Positions 1-7,869 of a stretch of 64,000 bases of DNA are shown piece by piece. Source of the DNA: JACMQX01 sp044225675. Its GTDB lineage: Bacteria; Pseudomonadota; Gammaproteobacteria; Burkholderiales; Burkholderiaceae_C. The stretch lies in contig JBGAIH010000024.1 in NCBI GenBank assembly GCA_044225675.1, positions 16,080-80,079 on the forward strand, given 5' to 3'. Numbering within the stretch: the stretch's first letter is position 1; the number at the start of each line of letters is the position of its first letter. The translations under genes were made by a program, and so were the position numbers. The notes under the pieces are model-generated. The model was not told the DNA's origin, searched no databases, and worked only from the letters and a program-made list of their open reading frames with translations.

Positions 1-334
1 ACTCCAATCGCGCAAGAGCGTCGTCGACGGTCGAGGCCGCATCGAAAAGTGACAGGAACCCGCTGATCTCGAACACGTCTCTGACCATTTCGCGCAAGCC
101 TGCCAATGCCAGCCGCCCTTCCTGCGCACGCAATTGCCTCCCGGTCGACAGAATCACCCGCATGCCGGCGGCGCTGACGTAGTCCATGTCCGACAGGTCG
201 AAGATCAGGCGCCGTACACCGGCTTCGAGCTGCTCGGTCAACATGCGCTCGAGGTCGGACGAGCTGGCGCTGTCGAGCCGACCGACGGGCCTTGCAATCA
301 GAACGTCACCCCGCGTCTCGTGTTCGACCATCAT
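1..334 (-). CDS. STAS-domain anti-sigma factor antagonist (BtrV/SpoIIAA-like), partial
   Basis: The reverse strand encodes at least 111 residues of a single STAS domain and runs off the left window edge. It shows the typical hydrophobic strand followed by DLSDMDYVSAAGMRVIL; the Ser in SAAGMR is in the position phosphorylated in SpoIIAA/BtrV proteins. ATGATG at 334 follows an AGGAG ribosome site; an in-frame ATG at 364 is an alternative. The gene lies 43 bp downstream of sctV in the same direction. In Bordetella, a STAS protein (BtrV) beside the T3SS works with a PP2C phosphatase and an anti-sigma kinase in a partner switch that controls secretion. The same role is inferred here; the kinase and phosphatase would lie left of the window. 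Confidence 0.88.
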   Translation of the reverse strand, partial: MMVEHETRGDVLIARPVGRLDSASSSDLERMLTEQLEAGVRRLIFDLSDMDYVSAAGMRVILSTGRQLRAQEGRLALAGLREMVRDVFEISGFLSLFDAASTVDDALARLE

Positions 335-377
335 GACGCGCGCACTCCTGTGACTCGCGGACATTGCGGGATCTGGC

Positions 378-2489
378 TCATAGCTCGATCCTCGCCAGAG
401 GTTGAATATTGATCTCCTGCGTCATTTCCTGATAACTGAGAACGGGCAGTTCGTAGAGGTCCTGTTCGATCATCTTCCTGAGATACCGGCGGATGTCCAT
501 CGAAGTCAGAAGTACCGGCTTCTGCGCACCGGCGTCAATGTCACCCACGGTTTTCTTGATGCTTTCGACGAGCCGCTTGCCAACGGCGGGCTCTAGCGCG
601 AGATAGCTGCCGGCGCTGGTCTGCCGAATCGCGGACCGCATGGTGTCTTCCACGCCCGGCGCCAGCAGGTAGGCGGGCAGCACGTTCTGGCCGCTCGAAT
701 ACTTGTAGCTGATGTGGCGCTTGAGGCTCGAGCGAACGTACTCGGTCAGAAGAATGGAGTCCTTTTCCTTCTGCCCCCACTCGATCAAGGCCTCCAGCAC
801 GGTGCGCAGGTTGCGGACGGAGATGTCTTCCGACACGAGGCGCTGCAGAATCTCCGCGATCTTCTGCATGGGCAGTACACGGGTGGCCTCCTTGACGAGA
901 TCGGGGAAGCGCGCCTCCATCGAAGACAGCAGGAACTTGGTCTCCTGAATTCCGATGAACTCTCCGGAGTACTTCTTGAGAACGAAGGCCAGGTGGTAGG
1001 TCAGAACCTGGCTCGAGTCCATCAACGGGATCCCGGCACGTGACAGCCCATCACGGTAGCTTTCGGCCACCCAGATCGTCGGGATATTGGGCAGGAACTT
1101 CTTGTCTGCTTCATAGGGAATCTGCAGCGACTCCAGGTTCTGGGGGTTCTCGCGCACCAGCAGATGCCCAGGCTTGAGCTTGCCTTGAGAAACCGGCACT
1201 TCCGAGAGCATGATCGAGTAGGACTCCGGCGGCAGGTTGTCATTGAAGCGCAGCTGGATGCCGGGAAAGGGCACGCCAAGGTCGAAGTACAGCGCACGCC
1301 GTATCTTCAGCAGCTCCTCGTTGAGCACGTCGGCGTTGAAGGCCTCCTTGAGATGCGACGCCACGTCCATGAGCAGCGGCACCGTCGGGGTGAACTCCTC
1401 GCCGGCATCCGACTTCGTCTTGGCAGGCGGCTCGCCGGCCGCCTGCATGGCCGGCACCTCCGTCACCTCACCCGTTTTCTGGTTCACCACCTTGCGGGTG
1501 CTGCGCTGCAGGACAAAGCCGATGCCGCCCAGCACCAGGGCCAGCGCCACGAAGGTGAGCGTGGGCATCCCGGGAATCACGCCCATGCCAAGTGCGACTG
1601 CAGCGGCAATGATGAGCGCCCGCGGCTGTGACAGCACCTGCGCGCCGATGTCCCGCCCGACGTTGGACGGCCCATCACCCGACTGCACCCGCGTGACGAT
1701 CATGCCCGCGCAGATGGCGATGAACAGCGCCGGAATCTGGGCGATCAGCCCGTCGCCAATGGTCAGGATCGAGTACGTCTTGACGGCTTCTGCGGCCGTC
1801 ATGCCGCGCTGCATCGTGCCGATCAGGATCCCGCCCAGCAGGTTGACGGCCACGATGATCAGGCCTGCAATCGCATCGCCCTTGACGAACTTCATCGCGC
1901 CATCCATGGCGCCGTAGAGCTGGCTCTCCTTCTCGACAATCCCGCGGCGGCGCTTGGCCTCATCCATGTCGATGCTGCTGGCGCGCATGTCCCCGTCGAT
2001 CGACATCTGCTTGCCCGGCATGGCATCCAGCGAGAAGCGCGCGGCCACCTCGGCCACGCGCTCCGCTCCCTTCGTGATCACCACGAACTGGACGATGGTG
2101 AGGATCAGGAACACCACCAGGCCCACGATCAGGTTGCCACCCACCACGAAGTTGCCGAACGTGAAGATGATGTGCCCCGCATCGGCCTGCAGCAGGATGA
2201 GCCGCGTGGTCGCGATCGAAATGCCCAGCCGTAGCAGCGTCGTGACCAGCAGAACCGAAGGGAAGCTGGAGAACGCAAGCGGCGATGGCAGGTACATCGC
2301 CACCATCAGAAGCATGGCCGACACGGTCATGTTCACACCGATCAGCACGTCCACCAGCCAGGTCGGCATGGGCAGGATCATCATGAAGATGATCGAGACA
2401 AGAATCACCGCCAGCACGATGTCGTTGCGGCTGGTGAGCAGCATCACCAGCTTGTGCAGTCGTGACTGAAGGGCTTGCATGGTGTGCAT
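378..2489 (-). CDS. sctV: Type III secretion export gate protein SctV (YscV/LcrD/BcrD)
   Basis: This 703-aa protein has the FHIPEP family layout: about eight hydrophobic segments in the first 330 residues, then a basic linker and a large cytoplasmic domain reaching the C-terminus. In known systems SctV forms the nonameric inner-membrane export gate that binds chaperone-substrate complexes. The N-terminal half contains the conserved cytoplasmic loop with DAMPGKQMSIDGD and DEAKRRRG. Length matches the family (about 690-710). Two ATGs are possible (2489 and 2480); neither has a strong ribosome site. It is the last structural gene of the minus-strand operon sctW-sycN-sctX-sctY-sctV, 32 bp after sctY, and is followed by the STAS gene. 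Confidence 0.97.
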   Translation of the reverse strand: MHTMQALQSRLHKLVMLLTSRNDIVLAVILVSIIFMMILPMPTWLVDVLIGVNMTVSAMLLMVAMYLPSPLAFSSFPSVLLVTTLLRLGISIATTRLILLQADAGHIIFTFGNFVVGGNLIVGLVVFLILTIVQFVVITKGAERVAEVAARFSLDAMPGKQMSIDGDMRASSIDMDEAKRRRGIVEKESQLYGAMDGAMKFVKGDAIAGLIIVAVNLLGGILIGTMQRGMTAAEAVKTYSILTIGDGLIAQIPALFIAICAGMIVTRVQSGDGPSNVGRDIGAQVLSQPRALIIAAAVALGMGVIPGMPTLTFVALALVLGGIGFVLQRSTRKVVNQKTGEVTEVPAMQAAGEPPAKTKSDAGEEFTPTVPLLMDVASHLKEAFNADVLNEELLKIRRALYFDLGVPFPGIQLRFNDNLPPESYSIMLSEVPVSQGKLKPGHLLVRENPQNLESLQIPYEADKKFLPNIPTIWVAESYRDGLSRAGIPLMDSSQVLTYHLAFVLKKYSGEFIGIQETKFLLSSMEARFPDLVKEATRVLPMQKIAEILQRLVSEDISVRNLRTVLEALIEWGQKEKDSILLTEYVRSSLKRHISYKYSSGQNVLPAYLLAPGVEDTMRSAIRQTSAGSYLALEPAVGKRLVESIKKTVGDIDAGAQKPVLLTSMDIRRYLRKMIEQDLYELPVLSYQEMTQEINIQPLARIEL

Positions 2490-2521
2490 CTCGGTGTGAG
2501 TCGGCGGCGTCGGAGGGTGCT

Positions 2522-2869
2522 TCAGTGAGCAGAAGCCTTGGCGGCGTCGCGCATCACCAGATAGGTCCGCATCGCTGCCGCCGCTTCGGTGCGGCGGGCC
2601 AGAAGTCCCAGCGCCTGGGCTCGAAGCAGATGAAAGGCGGCATCGATGCCACCCGACATGGCCAGCCGATCCAGCGTCTCCAGCGCGTGTTGCGGCTTGG
2701 CACTTCTCACCTGCGCCAGGGCCAGGGCCCGCAGGGTTCGCGCCTGTCCTGGCGCGACAGCGTCCAGTGCGCCGAGCAACACCGCCGCCTTGTCAGGCCG
2801 CGCGTTCTGGAGGTACACGTAGGCCAGCAGCTGCATGAAGTCGGATTCGGTGCGCGTCATGGCAGTCAA
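2522..2869 (-). CDS. sctY: T3SS chaperone SctY (YscY-like, TPR fold)
   Basis: This 115-aa alpha-helical protein is built of TPR-like repeats rich in Ala and Leu. YscY is 114 aa and also TPR-like. In Ysc-type systems YscY binds YscX and the pair interacts with the export gate SctV. The start overlaps the end of the upstream sctX-like gene by 4 bp (ATGA), and sctV follows immediately. That is the same order as yscX-yscY-yscV in Yersinia. The assignment rests on size, fold and position, since sequence identity in this family is low. Confidence 0.8.
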   Translation of the reverse strand: MTAMTRTESDFMQLLAYVYLQNARPDKAAVLLGALDAVAPGQARTLRALALAQVRSAKPQHALETLDRLAMSGGIDAAFHLLRAQALGLLARRTEAAAAMRTYLVMRDAAKASAH

Positions 2870-3273
2870 CCCTTCAGGAGCGCGGCTCGGTACATGGCCA
2901 GCAGCTCCCGCAGATCGGCCTCTTCCGACAACAGACGAACGGCGCGGTCGAGTCGCCTGGCCACCTGCGGATCGGCGCTGCGCCGGCGCTCGGACGCTTG
3001 CCGAAGCGTCGTGAGGACGCGTTCCATGGCCTGCCGAAACGCACCCGGGAGGAACAGGTCCAGGTCATCGACGTCCGGAACCACCGCCTCCTCCAGAAGT
3101 GACTCCAGACTGCGCAGGGCCAGCAGCTGGTCCAGCATGGGCCGGCGAGCGTGCTCGCCCGGCGTCAGCTCGAACAGGTCGGGCAATCCCTCGACCACGT
3201 CGAGCGATCGGAAAGTGATCTTCTCGATCCCGCGATCGAAGAACTTGCCAGAGCCGATGCGAAAGTCAGACAC
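2866..3273 (-). CDS. sctX: Early T3SS substrate SctX (YscX-like)
   Basis: This 135-aa protein starts MSDFRIGSGKFFDRGIEKIT; the GIEK-hydrophobic segment near the N-terminus and a following GLPD motif resemble YscX (about 122 aa). YscX is exported early, needs YscY, and is characteristic of Ysc-type systems. The gene overlaps the SycN-like gene by 8 bp and sctY by 4 bp, so translation is coupled. Together with sctY it identifies this secretion system as Ysc-family rather than Hrp or SPI-1 type. The start was chosen because of the tight overlap. Confidence 0.8.
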   Translation of the reverse strand: MSDFRIGSGKFFDRGIEKITFRSLDVVEGLPDLFELTPGEHARRPMLDQLLALRSLESLLEEAVVPDVDDLDLFLPGAFRQAMERVLTTLRQASERRRSADPQVARRLDRAVRLLSEEADLRELLAMYRAALLKG

Positions 3274-3658
3274 GGCGCACCCCGTCGAACCAACGGTTGA
3301 GGTAGTCCACGGACTGCCCCAGGGCCGGCAGCGTGAACTCCCGTTGCGGCATCCGAACGGCCATGATCAACAGCGCCTCCGGCGACTCCCCGCGCATCGC
3401 CACCTGCACGGGCACCGCATGGGCCTGTGACACGTGAACCTGGACCAGGGCACGGCGCAGCAGTGCCGCACCGTCGAATCCCAGGGGGCGCCCGAGATAC
3501 ACCAGAATCTCGTCCAGATGGCCGCGGCGCACGGCCTCAACGCCCAGCACGCCGCCCGATTGCAGCTGCATGTGCATCACGCCTTGCGCGTCCAGAGCAA
3601 GACTGGGCACGCCGATCTGGCGGCCAAACTCGGCAACGGTTTCATGGATCCAGCTCAT
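3266..3658 (-). CDS. SycN-like type III chaperone for the SctW gatekeeper
   Basis: This 130-aa protein begins MSWIHETVAEFGRQIGVP, closely resembling the start of SycN (MSWI, then a GVP a few residues later). It also shares the SG-hydrophobic motif and the overall alpha/beta CesT-like pattern. In Yersinia, SycN with YscB escorts YopN, the gatekeeper that blocks secretion before host contact. Here the gene directly follows the SctW gene with a 4-bp overlap, the same order as yopN-tyeA-sycN. No YscB-like partner is seen in the window. Confidence 0.8.
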   Translation of the reverse strand: MSWIHETVAEFGRQIGVPSLALDAQGVMHMQLQSGGVLGVEAVRRGHLDEILVYLGRPLGFDGAALLRRALVQVHVSQAHAVPVQVAMRGESPEALLIMAVRMPQREFTLPALGQSVDYLNRWFDGVRRV

Positions 3659-4812
3659 GACGACTCCTCACCCTGGCGCTCGTCTTCCTCGTCTTCTTCC
3701 TTCTTGATCGCCTCATCCAGGGCCGACTGCGCGGCATCGAGAACGCCCCGCCGGCTGTCCACGTCGGCAAAAACCTTGACCGGCATCTCGGCAAGAAGCT
3801 CGCGGGTGGCGGTGAAGAAGGCGATGCGCTCCACCGTCTCGTTGAGCCTGAAGCGCTGGGCCAGATCGATGAAGCGCATCACCGACAGCCAGCGCTCGCC
3901 CGTGAAACGCACCAGCTCCTTCATGTAGGCAACGGCATCCAGATCGCGAGCGCCATACCGCGCCTTCATGCGCTGCGCGAGCGCCTTGCAGCCGTCGAGC
4001 ACGGTGGCGGTCACTTCGAGCTGGTACAGGTCCTGCACCAGGGCACGCAGGCGATTGGGCTCCGACGACGGGCGCAGCGCTGACAGGTCGGCGCCCAGGG
4101 CCTTGATCAGGCCTTGCAGGCCCTTCTGAAAGTCGTCGCCATCGGCACCGCCCAGGCGCTCCAGCACCAGCATGAGCGTGTCGGCCAATGTGGCATGGCC
4201 CAGAACCACGTCGCGGTAGGCTTCCTGAAAAACCGCCCGGCCCTCGGGCGTCGTCGCCATTTCGACAGCCACGCCCATCGTGTTGATGCTGGCGCGGATG
4301 CGTGGCCCCGACTCCATCTCGAGATCGGCCAGGGCGTCCTGCAGACGTTCGATGATTTCGCGCGGCTGTTCGCCTTCGCGTGCTTCATGCAAAGCCAGTT
4401 GCAGCAACACGTACTGCTGCGCCGGATCGCGCGACTGCTGCCGCACGAGCTCGCGCGGGTCGCCGCGCGACGTGAGGAGGTTTTTGACCAGCTGCTCGAC
4501 CTTGGCCTGGTCGTCCAGCTTGCCTGCTGCGCGCAGATAGGCCTGAATCTCGCGGACACCCATGAGATCCATGGGCGATTCGATCTCGAACTTGCGATCA
4601 CTGAAGACCTTGTTCTCCACCTTCTCGCTGTGAGCCATGCTGATCTCTTCAGCGGCGTCGGCAAGAACGGATGCCGTGTCCTTTGGTTTGACCAGTATCT
4701 GCTCGCCAAACAGATTGCCTACACGGCCCTGCAGCGCCGTGTAGGCCTGACCCACGTCAAAGCCACCACCTTGCGTGGTCGTTCCGATGTTGTGGACGTC
4801 GATACGGGACAT
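3655..4812 (-). CDS. sctW: T3SS gatekeeper SctW (YopN with fused TyeA-like C-terminus)
   Basis: This 385-aa protein matches the YopN/HrpJ family followed by a TyeA-like region. The N-terminal 70 residues are loosely structured and would carry the secretion signal and chaperone site. Residues about 90-270 are the helical HrpJ region, and the last 100 residues correspond to TyeA, a separate gene in Yersinia. The C-terminus is very acidic and charged (KKEEDEEDERQGEE). SctW controls the switch between translocator and effector export and prevents leakage before contact. It is the first gene of the minus-strand operon, diverging from the lcrG-like gene across about 210 bp of regulatory DNA. Confidence 0.9.
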   Translation of the reverse strand: MSRIDVHNIGTTTQGGGFDVGQAYTALQGRVGNLFGEQILVKPKDTASVLADAAEEISMAHSEKVENKVFSDRKFEIESPMDLMGVREIQAYLRAAGKLDDQAKVEQLVKNLLTSRGDPRELVRQQSRDPAQQYVLLQLALHEAREGEQPREIIERLQDALADLEMESGPRIRASINTMGVAVEMATTPEGRAVFQEAYRDVVLGHATLADTLMLVLERLGGADGDDFQKGLQGLIKALGADLSALRPSSEPNRLRALVQDLYQLEVTATVLDGCKALAQRMKARYGARDLDAVAYMKELVRFTGERWLSVMRFIDLAQRFRLNETVERIAFFTATRELLAEMPVKVFADVDSRRGVLDAAQSALDEAIKKEEDEEDERQGEESS

Positions 4813-5022
4813 GTACTGCGCGTTGGTTCCAGAAGCGTCGCGCCAGCATAGGACAGCGACTCGTCATCGCCCAGTGATTTCCGCACATAACGCCATCCCC
4901 GATACCTCTGTATAGGAGCACGGGGAGTCGGTCATGTTGGCAGCGATACAACCGTATAGGTGTCTTCGTTTCGCTGTACTGCCTAGCATAGGCACACACA
5001 TGTTTTTCAAAAGAACCTCGCC
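4813..5022. promoter_or_regulatory. Divergent T3SS control region with repeated operator-like elements
   Basis: This 210-bp intergenic region separates the two oppositely transcribed T3SS operons. GATAC-CTCT-GTATAGG lies at 4901-4916 and GATAC-AACC-GTATAGG at 4945-4960. They are the same 12 bases around a variable 4-base spacer, 44 bp apart (about four helical turns). Each core is an inverted repeat (ATAC-N4-GTAT). A related palindrome, GCCTA-GCA-TAGGC, lies at 4981-4993. The region is also clearly richer in A+T than its flanks. This pattern suggests binding sites for a dimeric regulator or repeated promoter elements serving both operons; the regulator is unknown. Confidence 0.6.
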
Positions 5023-5334
5023 ATGACATCGCCAGACCGTCACGAAGCCATGCACCGGGAAGCTGAGCTTCTTTTGGCCCAGGCACGAGCCAGTCTGGTG
5101 AACATGCAGACGTTTTACCGGCGGGTTGGCGTCGAGCCTCTGAGGATGGAGCAACTCATGGAGGACATACGAACGGGCGCCCTGCGATCAAGACTGTTGG
5201 ACGTGCTGGATACGTCTTCAGGCGCTGAACCTTCCACTGTCTCCGACGAATCCCGGCCACCCCTTCCATCCGTGTCGGCTGCATCTATCAAGTCACCCTC
5301 ACCCCGTAAACGCAAGCTGCGTGTACGCGTGTGA
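5023..5334 (+). CDS. LcrG/PcrG-like tip-protein chaperone and secretion regulator
   Basis: This 103-aa protein has an N-terminal helix (AELLLAQARASL) followed by a GVEP turn. That resembles the LcrG pattern of an AEL-type helix followed by a G-L-T-P turn. Its tail is basic (SPRKRKLRVRV), as LcrG also ends with basic residues. LcrG is about 95 aa, binds the tip protein LcrV in the cytoplasm and helps gate secretion. The gene order here (this gene, lcrV-like, sycD-like, yopB-like, yopD-like) is that of lcrGV-lcrH-yopBD. The ribosome site is weak; an in-frame ATG at 5050 is an alternative start. The function is inferred from position and limited similarity. Confidence 0.65.
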   Translation: MTSPDRHEAMHREAELLLAQARASLVNMQTFYRRVGVEPLRMEQLMEDIRTGALRSRLLDVLDTSSGAEPSTVSDESRPPLPSVSAASIKSPSPRKRKLRVRV

Positions 5335-5364
5335 GCTCAACGGAAATCTACCTGGACATATCAA

Positions 5365-7329
5365 ATGGGAAATTCCCACATCGGCTCCACAGAAGGCAGA
5401 GCGTATCTGCAAAGCATAGGCCTGAGTCACATCTGGAACCAGGATGGAGAACTGAGTGCTCCTGCATTCGCAGCTATGGACAAACTGGCAAAGACTCTTG
5501 CCGCCCAAGCTGCCGCAGGTTCGAGCTTCGATCCATGGGGCAACGCCAACCGAATCGACAAGCTGGCGCTGGCTTTCGTACTTGACTGGGCTGACGACGA
5601 CCCTCAGCCCGACATCGATGCTGTGGTGCTCCAGGTTCTCCAGCCCGTTCTCGCCAACATCGACGCCGGCGTGCTGCTCGACTCGGGCCTGATGCCGCTC
5701 CTGGAATGGCGGGCCTTCACTTCCGAAGCGGTCTACTCGAGCGCCATCAACAAGACAATGCAAAACTACATGAGGGCGGGGGCCGTGCCGGACGACGCCA
5801 TCCTCAATGCGTACTTGAAGCAAACCGGCACAGACTTCGGAAGCTTTTTGCCGCAACTGATCGGCGCAGTCAAGACAGACTCCATCCAGATGCTGCGTCT
5901 GGTGAATGTGGTTGGCACCCGTCAACCCGGCTCCCTCCCCGACACCTTGAAAGCCCTGCTGAACGCCCAGATAGACCGTGGGCAGAACCTCGACTACGAC
6001 GCTCTGAACATGCTGCTGGCTCACGATCCGCAGGCGTGGGCGACCGTGCTGACGCGACAGGCTCGATCCATGGTCATTCGCGGTGCTGATCTCGACAAAG
6101 AGGGCATGACGAATCTCACCCAGCCCGCTGGTACAAAGTGGGGCTTGACGGCTGAGCTTTCCAAGCTCAAGTCGAGCAACCCTGCGGCCTATCAGCAGTT
6201 CGTCGAATGGCAGCTCAACAGGGAGCTGTCCGCTACCGGCACCATTGACCCGACAAAGCAGGCGGCGTCGCTGAGCTACCTGAAAACCGTTGACCCGAGC
6301 AGCTACCGAAAGCTGCTCATGAATGCAGTCACATCCGCGTTGAACGCGGGCGAGGAGATCACCCCGGGCAACTGGATGCTGGACAGTCTCTTCACCAGCA
6401 ATCCGGCAGAAGCGGCCACTTTCGTCCGATCCACCCTGGAAAAGCAGTTGAGTGACAGAGGCTACGTTGACAACGGACTTATCTACAAGCTCGCGGAGAA
6501 AGATATCAGCGGTGCGCAAGCCATTGCAAAGTTCGCGATGGCTCACGCGTTCCAGTCAGGATTTGTCGTGCCCACAACGGCGCCTTCGCCAACGCCGACA
6601 TGGCCGTACTCGCGCGCCGAAAGTCTTTACTACACCTGGACGTTCCTGAACGATGCCAAGTCGCCCGCAGCCGCCGAGTGGAAGGCCTCATTTGACGCAA
6701 TGCTGACAACGCCTCAAAGTGACATCACGCTGACCGTTGACCAGAAGCGTGCTGTGTCTTCTGTCAACTCGCTGATGCTCAAGTGGCGGACGGACGATCC
6801 GACGATCGATGAAGAAGCCCAACCCGGTGGACTTCAGGAGGTCGACCTTGAGACTTCGCTCATGACGGTATTCATGGGGCGTGCGACACAGATGGAAGCG
6901 CAACTGAAAAGTCAGATCAGTGCAGTCCAGGCCAAGAACGAGCAGATGGGACGAATGAACGAGGCGATGGGTCTGCTCAACAAGGTCTCCGAAATCGTAA
7001 AAAGCGATGCCAAATCCTCGGACTCGATCGGAGGCTCCTCAGATGGAAAGCTCACCGGCGACTTGGTCAGTCAGGTGGTGTCCGCTCTCAAATCCGCTGG
7101 CGTGACACCATTCGCCAAGCCATTCGACGGTAGCCTGACCAAGGGCGAACTGCTAGGCGGAATCCAGCAACTCAAGACGCAGATCGACTCGCTCGGCAAC
7201 AACCAGCAAACCGAGATGATCCGGCTGCAGAGCTTGACCACCAAGCGCAATGAGTCATTCGAGATCATCAGTTCGTTCCTCGCGAAGATCGCTGGAGTCA
7301 ACGAGAAGATCCTCGGCAACATGCGTTGA
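5365..7329 (+). CDS. Large LcrV/PcrV-like needle-tip protein
   Basis: This 654-aa protein occupies the lcrV position. Its last third has the features of a V-antigen: a long amphipathic helix around residues 498-545 (containing QAKNEQMGRMNEAMG) and a C-terminal helix around 620-654 (TTKRNESFEIISSFLAKI). The latter resembles the final helix of LcrV, which pairs with the first in a coiled coil. Yersinia and Pseudomonas tip proteins are only about 300-330 aa; large versions are known in Vibrio T3SS1. The first 490 residues have no recognisable motif, few charged clusters and no signal peptide. G+C looks lower than in the structural genes. Start is the first in-frame ATG after the lcrG-like gene; its ribosome site is weak. 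Confidence 0.72.
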   Translation: MGNSHIGSTEGRAYLQSIGLSHIWNQDGELSAPAFAAMDKLAKTLAAQAAAGSSFDPWGNANRIDKLALAFVLDWADDDPQPDIDAVVLQVLQPVLANIDAGVLLDSGLMPLLEWRAFTSEAVYSSAINKTMQNYMRAGAVPDDAILNAYLKQTGTDFGSFLPQLIGAVKTDSIQMLRLVNVVGTRQPGSLPDTLKALLNAQIDRGQNLDYDALNMLLAHDPQAWATVLTRQARSMVIRGADLDKEGMTNLTQPAGTKWGLTAELSKLKSSNPAAYQQFVEWQLNRELSATGTIDPTKQAASLSYLKTVDPSSYRKLLMNAVTSALNAGEEITPGNWMLDSLFTSNPAEAATFVRSTLEKQLSDRGYVDNGLIYKLAEKDISGAQAIAKFAMAHAFQSGFVVPTTAPSPTPTWPYSRAESLYYTWTFLNDAKSPAAAEWKASFDAMLTTPQSDITLTVDQKRAVSSVNSLMLKWRTDDPTIDEEAQPGGLQEVDLETSLMTVFMGRATQMEAQLKSQISAVQAKNEQMGRMNEAMGLLNKVSEIVKSDAKSSDSIGGSSDGKLTGDLVSQVVSALKSAGVTPFAKPFDGSLTKGELLGGIQQLKTQIDSLGNNQQTEMIRLQSLTTKRNESFEIISSFLAKIAGVNEKILGNMR

Positions 7330-7365
7330 CGCCCAGGCACCAGACGCCTTCAATGGAGAAATGCC

Positions 7366-7869
7366 ATGGGTCAAGAAATGGATGAGGCCACGGTCGATGC
7401 GTTGAGTGACCGCGTTGCCAGGCTCCTGGAGAGCGGCGCCACGTTGAGCGACGTACTCGGTTACTCCAGAGATACGCTCGAGTCGGTGTACACCCTTGGT
7501 CACCGCTTCTATAAACAAGGTCGCTACGCGGAGGCGATGAAAGTGTTCGGCTTTCTGGTGATCCATGACCATCTCGAGCGCCGCTTTCTCAACGCCTTCG
7601 CGTCAAGCCTTCAGATGCTCCGGGACTACGAGTCCGCCATCCGGTACTACACCTTGGCCGCGACGCTGGACCTGACCGACCCGACGCCGCTTCTTCACGT
7701 GAGCGAGTGCCTCATTGCCCAAGGCCGCAAAGCGGATGCCTGCGACGTGCTGGACTTGGTCATGGACCAGAGTTCCGAAACAGAACACGCTGCCATCTGG
7801 CAGCGCGCAACGGCGCTGCTCAGCTTGCTGAACGGCGCCGATTCTTTAAGTGAAAGGAAAGCATCATGA
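7366..7869 (+). CDS. SycD/LcrH-type translocator chaperone (TPR), first copy
   Basis: This 167-aa protein has the three tandem TPRs of class II T3SS chaperones, with LGHRFYKQGRYAEAMKVFGFLVIHDHLERRF and AASLQMLRDYESAIRYY-like repeat cores. Class II chaperones bind the two hydrophobic translocators before export. A GGAG ribosome site precedes ATG 7366. The stop overlaps the start of the YopB-like gene by 4 bp, so this chaperone is coupled to that translocator. A second paralogue lies at 10216. The position immediately after the tip gene matches lcrH/pcrH. Confidence 0.92.
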   Translation: MGQEMDEATVDALSDRVARLLESGATLSDVLGYSRDTLESVYTLGHRFYKQGRYAEAMKVFGFLVIHDHLERRFLNAFASSLQMLRDYESAIRYYTLAATLDLTDPTPLLHVSECLIAQGRKADACDVLDLVMDQSSETEHAAIWQRATALLSLLNGADSLSERKAS

